From positions 124,001 through 188,000 of the forward strand of contig JAGTXO010000056.1 in the NCBI GenBank assembly GCA_019448385.1: a stretch of 64,000 nucleotides of DNA, written 5' to 3'. A model generated the notes under the pieces. That model was given only the letters and a program-made list of their open reading frames with translations. It made no database searches and had not been told where the DNA came from. This stretch comes from Diacronema lutheri. Lineage: Eukaryota; Haptophyta; Pavlovophyceae; Pavlovales; Pavlovaceae. This document shows, one piece after another, positions 59,373 through 64,000 of the stretch (the stretch's first letter is position 1; every line of letters begins with the position of its first letter). The translations under genes and the position numbers were made by a program.

Positions 59373-60924
59373 GCGGCGCCCACGCCCACAGCCCGAACGG
59401 ACGTGCGCGAGGGGCGTGCGCCGCGGCGAGAGCTCACCTCATCGACAAAGAGGACGCCGGGCACGAGCTCCGCGATGCCCTGGTCGATGTACTTGTTGAC
59501 GACCTTGTTGATCTCGGCACGAAGCTTCTCGGTAATTTCCGTCTTCTTCGGTTTCATCATCTGGCCCATCATCGCGACCAGGTCTTGCCCGCCCTGAGTG
59601 GCGCGGGAAATGAGCAACGCGCGCGCGGCGCAGGACGCGGCGGATGGCGGCGGTCGTAGTGAGCACCAAAGCGACGCAAACAGCGGCGCAAACGTTGCCG
59701 GCAACGGAGGTGGCGGGAGACGCCGCACGGACGAAATCGCGCAGCGCGCAGCGCGACGGACCTGCGGGCGCGCGTTGGCGAGGTCGAGGTCATGGAGCGT
59801 AACGTCCTGCACGATCTCCTTCTTCTTGTGCACGTCGCCCTTGGGCAGCGGCACATACTCCTCCGCCTCGAGGTCAAACTCGGTGGCGTAGGCGTCCGAA
59901 CGGCCGACGCGCTTGACGGCGCCCGAGTTGGCTTCGATGTAGATGACGTCGCCCGGTGTGATCTTCTCCTTCTGGATGGCCTCGTAGATGGACGGGTCGA
60001 GCTTCAGCTGCTTCGTCCCCTTGGTCGTCTTGAGGCCGATCACCACATGCGAGACGGTCTTGCCATACCCTCCAAGGGGGCTCTCCGTCTCCTCGGGAAT
60101 CAGCTCGGCAACCTGACGGACGGAGCGCGCGTGGGACGTGCAGGATGAACGCGCCCGCGGCCATTGTGAGCTACGAGCGCGCAGATCGGACGAGGCGTTC
60201 GCGGCGGCTCGACCGGCACGCAGCCTTTGTAGTCGCGCGGCGCCTTGGCCACCGACCACTCTCTGGCGCGCGCGGGCACGTGTGCACGGCTGGCCATCCG
60301 CGGTGCACGCAGCGTGTCGGAGCATGCGGCCGCTTCGCCGCGCATGTGCCAGCCGCACCTCGCCCTCGTAGACCTCCTTGGTCTCCTTGATGCGCAGACC
60401 GATCGCGCGCCGAAAGTTCTCCATCAGCACCTCCGTCTTCTTGACCTCGGAGGAGTAGACCTCGGAGCCGACCATCGGGCAGAAGGGCACCTTGGGGCCA
60501 AGCTCATGCGCGATCGCAAGCGCGAGCGCCGTCTTGCCCGTGCCCGGCGCGCCGGCGAGCAACAGCGCGCGGCCGGCCATCTTCTTTGTGCGGATCAGCT
60601 CGACGACGACGCCGCAAGCCTCGCGCGCCTTCTCCTGGCCGACGAGGCCGGCGGCGTTGGGCGCAGCCGAACCATCCTCGTCAAGCCCGAGGCCCTTCAC
60701 GTGGCTGTGCGTCGCCACGCGCTGCGTCTTGGTCGTCGACTTTACCTCCTGCGCGCCGGTGGAGCGCGCGGAAGCGCAGCGCGCGGATCGCGCGCGCGCG
60801 CATAGGCACAGCGGGTGGTGACGCAGGCGCGCATGAGCGAGATGCGATTCTGCTTGCACACAAACGAGTAGCCCGCATCGCCGCCTCGCCGCTCGGGCTC
60901 GCGTGCGCGCACCTCGATCTTCAT
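58724..60924 (-). CDS. RUVBL1: RuvB-like AAA+ ATPase 1 (pontin)
   Basis: Five exons: 60924-60913, 60748-60359, 60112-59762, 59593-59438 and 59182-58724, giving 455 residues (human 456). The first coding exon is only 12 nt, encoding MKIE, and joins [12 protein letters not shown] exactly as in animal RUVBL1. Walker [16 protein letters not shown], the OB-fold insert ([25 protein letters not shown]), Walker B PGVLFVDE, sensor FATNRG and [10 protein letters not shown] are all intact. RUVBL1 forms rings with RUVBL2 in INO80/SWR1, TIP60 and R2TP. The last intron ends in AAAAAAAG, with its pyrimidine tract set back. Introns 2-4 are multiples of three and stop-free. Confidence 0.96.
59338..59374 (-). 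repeat. CAG/CTG trinucleotide run in a RUVBL1 intron
   Basis: About ten consecutive CAG (plus strand) lie inside intron 4 of RUVBL1 (59183-59437). It is a simple microsatellite that would read as poly-Ala or poly-Gln in shadow frames. Confidence 0.7.
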
Positions 60925-61209
60925 GGCGCACGTCGCTGCGGTGCCGAGAGCGCGAGACAAGCGTTGCACGGCGGTTGAGCGCAAAGCTCTCAACACTTCA
61001 GCATGGCCGACAACCGCCGACGAGACGGGGAGGGACGACCGGACGAGACGTGAGACCACGCAAGGCGCCCATGGTGACAATGAGATCTTCGGTGTCTGTC
61101 GCGCCCAGGTAGGCTTGATACAGCCGCGTATCGGAGCGCGCCCCATGCGGCTCGCGTTGGCTACGTGCTTGCGCAGCAATTCGAACCCCCCCCCCCCCCT
61201 TCCCTTCTG

Positions 61210-61848
61210 TCATAGCTGCAGCTGCGCACTGAGCGCCTCGTACACCTCCTTGAGGTAGCGCGCGTTCGTGTAGCCGCGGCTGCGCAGCAGGAGCGACGCC
61301 TTGACGCCCTCCTTGCCCTCGTCGGCGAAGGCCGAGTGCACGTACACGACGGTGTCCGTGCTCGCGGGCAGCGGCAGCGCGGCGCGACCGCCACCGGCCT
61401 CGGCCTCGAGCGCCGCGAGCGGGCAATGCGTAGCGATGCTCAGGTGCCCCTTGGCCCACTGCGCCTCGCTCCTCACGTCGAGCAGCACGGCGCGCCCGTC
61501 TCGCACCTCGTCGAGCATGACGCGCAGGTGCGGCTTGAGTGCCCACGGTTTGGGTTCGCCATCCGCAGTGAAGCGGAACATGATGTCCTCCGCATCCTCG
61601 TTGCGCACGTCCTCGATGAAGAGCTCGTCGCCTTCATCGTCAAGGTCGCCATACGCCTCGTCGTTGTCGTCGTCGCCATCGTCGTCGTCGTCGACGAGGA
61701 GCATCCGAAAGCGAGGTGCGGCGGGTGCTCGCCTGATCGAGCGAGGCGCGCGGCCCAGCCGCTGCGCCGGCGCCGTGAGCGCGAGCGCCGCGCCGCTCGC
61801 CCAAAAGGTGCACACCGCCAAAAATGCCCACGGCCACGTTCCTGCCAT
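61210..61848 (-). CDS. Rhodanese-domain protein, plastid-type N-terminus
   Basis: One exon, 212 residues from the ATG at 61848. A signal peptide (TWPWAFLAVCTFWASGAALA) and a basic stretch (LGRAPRSIRRAPAAPRF) suggest bipartite plastid targeting. An acidic patch with several Asp follows. The rhodanese fold (about 110-205) has VRDGRAVLLDVRSEAQWAKGHLS, THCPL, and DTVVYVHSAFADEGKEGVKASLLLRSRGYTNARYL. The active-site position after VVYVHS has Ser-Ala-Phe, with no catalytic Cys seen, so it is probably a non-catalytic binding domain. Confidence 0.82.
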   Translation of the reverse strand: MAGTWPWAFLAVCTFWASGAALALTAPAQRLGRAPRSIRRAPAAPRFRMLLVDDDDDGDDDNDEAYGDLDDEGDELFIEDVRNEDAEDIMFRFTADGEPKPWALKPHLRVMLDEVRDGRAVLLDVRSEAQWAKGHLSIATHCPLAALEAEAGGGRAALPLPASTDTVVYVHSAFADEGKEGVKASLLLRSRGYTNARYLKEVYEALSAQLQL

Positions 61849-61874
61849 CCTTGCCTCCACCTCCGCAATTCTCC

Positions 61875-63262
61875 ATGGCCGACTCGGCCTCAACCTCGCG
61901 CGGCGTCGTGCGCCTGCAGGCCATCTCGCGCCACCTGCACCCGCCCTCGCACTTTGCGAGCCAGTCGCCTGACGACGTCGTTATCCTCTCCGTCGCACGT
62001 ACCCCGATCGGCCGGGCCAAGCGCGGCGCCTTCAAGGACACGACGCCCGACGTGCTGCTCGCGCACGCGCTGCGCGGCGCGATCGAGCGCGCAGGCGTGC
62101 GCGCCGAGGACGTCGGCGACATCCGCGTGGGCAACGTGCTCCCCGCAAACGGCGCCATCTTTGCGCGCATGGCCCAGTTCCAGGCGGGCATCCCCCACTC
62201 CGTGCCCCTCGCAGCGGTCAACCGGCAGTGCTCGTCGGGCCTGCAGGCGGTCGCAGACATTGCGTCCGCGATCCGCGCGGGCCACATCGACGTGGGGATC
62301 GCCGCGGGCGTCGAGTCGATGAGTTCGACAGGCATGGGCGACGCGGTTCCGCCTTTTTCGCAGGAGGCCGTCTCTGCCTGCGCTCCCGCCGCCGACTGCC
62401 TCGTTCCGATGGGCATCACGTCAGAGAACGTGGCGGCCAAATACGGTGTTACTCGCGCCGACCAGGACGCGTTCGCGGCGCGCTCGCACGCGCTCGCCGC
62501 GTCGGCGCAACGCGAAGGCCGCTTCACCGCCGAGATTGTGCCCGTGACGCTCGCCGACGGCACCGTGATCTCGCACGACGAGGGCATCCGGGAGGCGACG
62601 ACTGCGGATGGCCTCGCCAGGCTGCGGTGCGCGCACGCGCCACGGCTGCCGAGCGCGCGAAAGCGCTCGCCACGCACCAAGGCGCTACGCGTCCGCCTCG
62701 CGCGGGTCGTTCTCGCCGTTCCGCACCAGCCACACGACTCATGGTCGCCCACGCCCACGCGCGCGCCCGCAGTCCCGCTTTCAAGGAGGAGGGCACAACG
62801 ACCGCAGGCAACAGCAGCCAGGTGAGCGACGGCGCCGCGGCCATCGTGCTCGCCTCGCGCGCCGCCGCGCATCGCCTCGGCCTTGCCCCGCGCATCATGG
62901 GAGTGCTGCGCGGGTATGCAGTCGCGGGCGTGCCGCCCGCGGAGATGGGAGTTGGCCCCGCTTTTGCGATCCCGCACGCGCTCGCGAAGGCAGGGCTCTC
63001 GCAGGCGGAGGTGGGCGTCTTCGAGATCAACGAGGCTTTCGCCTCGCAGGCGCTCTACTGCGTGCGCAAGCTCGGGATCGAGCCGTCGCGCGTCAACCCG
63101 AACGGCGGCGCGATCGCGCTCGGCCACCCGCTCGGCTGCACGGGCGCGCGGCAGGTCGCGACGCTGCTTCACGAGCTGCACCGCACGGGCGAGCGCTTTG
63201 GCGTCGTGTCGATGTGCATCGGCACGGGGATGGGCGCCGCGGCCGTTTTCGAGCGCGCGTGA
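61875..63262 (+). CDS. Peroxisomal 3-ketoacyl-CoA thiolase with PTS2
   Basis: Two exons, 61875-62626 and 62773-63262, with a 146 bp GT-AG intron, give 413 residues. I choose the ATG at 61875 because it places the nonamer RLQAISRHL at residues 13-21, a textbook PTS2 peroxisome signal. An in-frame ATG at 61824 would overlap the rhodanese start. Catalytic residues are the Cys in [11 protein letters not shown], the His in [12 protein letters not shown] and the Cys in [28 protein letters not shown] is also typical. It performs the last step of beta-oxidation. Confidence 0.94.
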
Positions 63263-63283
63263 GTGCGGGTTTCAAAGCACGGG

Positions 63284-64000
63284 CTATTTTTGGAACACCT
63301 CCTCCAACCACGCCTCCTTCGCCGGCCGACCGAGCATCGATCGCTGCCAGCCCGCGAACACCCGCGCGAGGCCGTGCAGAGCGAGCGCGGCCGCGGCCGT
63401 GCTCGCAAAGGCCGGGCTGCGCACGGCGAGCGCGAGCACGGCGAGCGCCGTCGACGCGAGCGCCGCGCGTTCGCCGAGTGCGCGCGCGCGCTCGAATCTT
63501 CGCATGGCCGCGCGGCAGCGTGGGCAGTGTCTGCCGTGCGCGTCCCAACGGCTGAGCGCCTCGTTTGGCGAGCCCGGCCGAGCCGAGCCCGCAGCGCGCT
63601 CTGCCGCGGCGAACGGGCCGCCGCCAACGAGCGCGAGCCATCGCCGGAAAGTGCTCACGCCCACGTCGCTCGGCGTCGCCATGTCGAACGCGAGCTGCCT
63701 GCGGCGTGGCTGCTCCGCCTGGATCGAATCCTGCCCAGCCATCGTGAAACGGTCTTGGTCATTGAAACGCCACGTGCCATCGAGCGCGAAGAAGAGGACG
63801 TGGAGCGCGTCGCCGAGCGCGGCGCGCACGCGCTCGGGCACCCAGCGCGGCACGGACGGCAGCTGGATGCCGACGAGCACGCGCGTCTCGAAGGGCGCGG
63901 CGGGTACGAAATGGATGGGAAAGTGGGTTGCGCGCCCAGTGCGGTATGCGTAGCGCACGTCGACGAGGCTCGGCGCGGCAAAGCGGCGCGTCGCGTTCAT
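63284..64000 (-). CDS. Rieske-oxygenase-like protein (PAO/TIC55 type), C-terminal part
   Basis: The minus strand is open from the right edge to a stop at 63284, giving 238 residues that clearly start inside a protein. The region RFAAPSLVDVRYAYR and the C-terminal STFRRWLALVGGGPF, HGRHCPRCRAAMRRFE with its CxxC, and two hydrophobic helices match pheophorbide a oxygenase, TIC55 and related plastid Rieske monooxygenases. The Rieske centre and the non-haem iron site would lie beyond the window. Probable roles are chlorophyll breakdown or plastid envelope redox sensing. Its stop is 21 bp from the thiolase stop. Confidence 0.75.
   Translation of the reverse strand: MNATRRFAAPSLVDVRYAYRTGRATHFPIHFVPAAPFETRVLVGIQLPSVPRWVPERVRAALGDALHVLFFALDGTWRFNDQDRFTMAGQDSIQAEQPRRRQLAFDMATPSDVGVSTFRRWLALVGGGPFAAAERAAGSARPGSPNEALSRWDAHGRHCPRCRAAMRRFERARALGERAALASTALAVLALAVRSPAFASTAAAALALHGLARVFAGWQRSMLGRPAKEAWLEEVFQK

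Noticed and set aside
1-64000. Bacterial contamination or a horizontally acquired operon
   Set aside because: Spliceosomal introns and eukaryote-only genes occur throughout, and base composition is uniform. Genes of bacterial type (RNase M5, RelA/SpoT) carry organelle-type leaders.
1-64000. tRNA, rRNA, transposons and virus-derived elements
   Set aside because: I looked for tRNA T-loop patterns, reverse transcriptase, transposase, integrase and capsid signatures and saw none. A tRNAscan or repeat search would be decisive.

Overview
This is a gene-dense, very GC-rich piece of a eukaryotic nuclear genome. Genes carry short spliceosomal introns, roughly 95-310 bp, mostly GT-AG with several GC-AG. 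Eukaryote-only genes are present: MSH2, RUVBL1, 60S protein P1, proteasome beta-1/PSMB6, exosome RRP45, CWC15 and a MAPKKK. Plastid- or alga-type genes occur too: a probable ferredoxin-GOGAT, RelA/SpoT, a pheophorbide-oxygenase-like protein, a cryptochrome, and proteins whose N-termini look like ER signal peptides followed by a transit region. Together these suggest a photosynthetic alga with a secondary plastid. A haptophyte is my best guess; a pelagophyte-like stramenopile is the main alternative. I saw no virus-like element, transposon, CRISPR array, rRNA or tRNA.

Layout. 1-5052 (minus): start of a JMJD6-like gene, then a large ARM/IQ-repeat protein. 5265-12750: 15-exon glutamate synthase. 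13394-13926: a small selenoprotein M homologue with an in-frame TGA and a SECIS hairpin. 14070-17380 (minus): MAPKKK, divergent from a BAR plus auxilin-type J-domain fusion (17604-20635). 20698-24356: apyrase, ribosomal P1 and a membrane J protein. 24536-28861: a PPR-SMR protein and a DUF5522/PP-loop ATPase. 28969-32768: RelA/SpoT synthetase, REXO4 and an SDR. 32924-36116: a plastid-type membrane protein, an unknown small protein, a broken inverted copy of the former's 3' end, and a PP2C. 36407-42695: MSH2 and a membrane TIR-like protein. 42741-47614: ferredoxin, cryptochrome, PSMB6, RRP45. 47782-52920: ABC1 kinase, CWC15, selenocysteine-lyase-like enzyme. 53012-58630: RNase M5-like Toprim protein, a J-SH3-zinc-ribbon protein, a 13-residue-repeat protein, an SLC17-type transporter and a GT31 glycosyltransferase. 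58724-64000: RUVBL1, a rhodanese, PTS2 thiolase and the 3' part of a Rieske-oxygenase-like gene.

The genes form no single pathway. Links worth noting are selenium use (selenoprotein plus selenocysteine-lyase-like enzyme), Hsp70 co-chaperones (three J-domain proteins, one with an altered HPD motif) and plastid functions. The most striking architectural feature is a set of six divergent gene pairs whose start codons lie only 12-44 bp apart, while the other five divergent pairs are 212-346 bp apart. Exon joins were worked out by eye from reading frame, splice consensus and remembered family alignments; no search or transcript evidence was available. Coordinates inside long CG runs may be off by a base or two.
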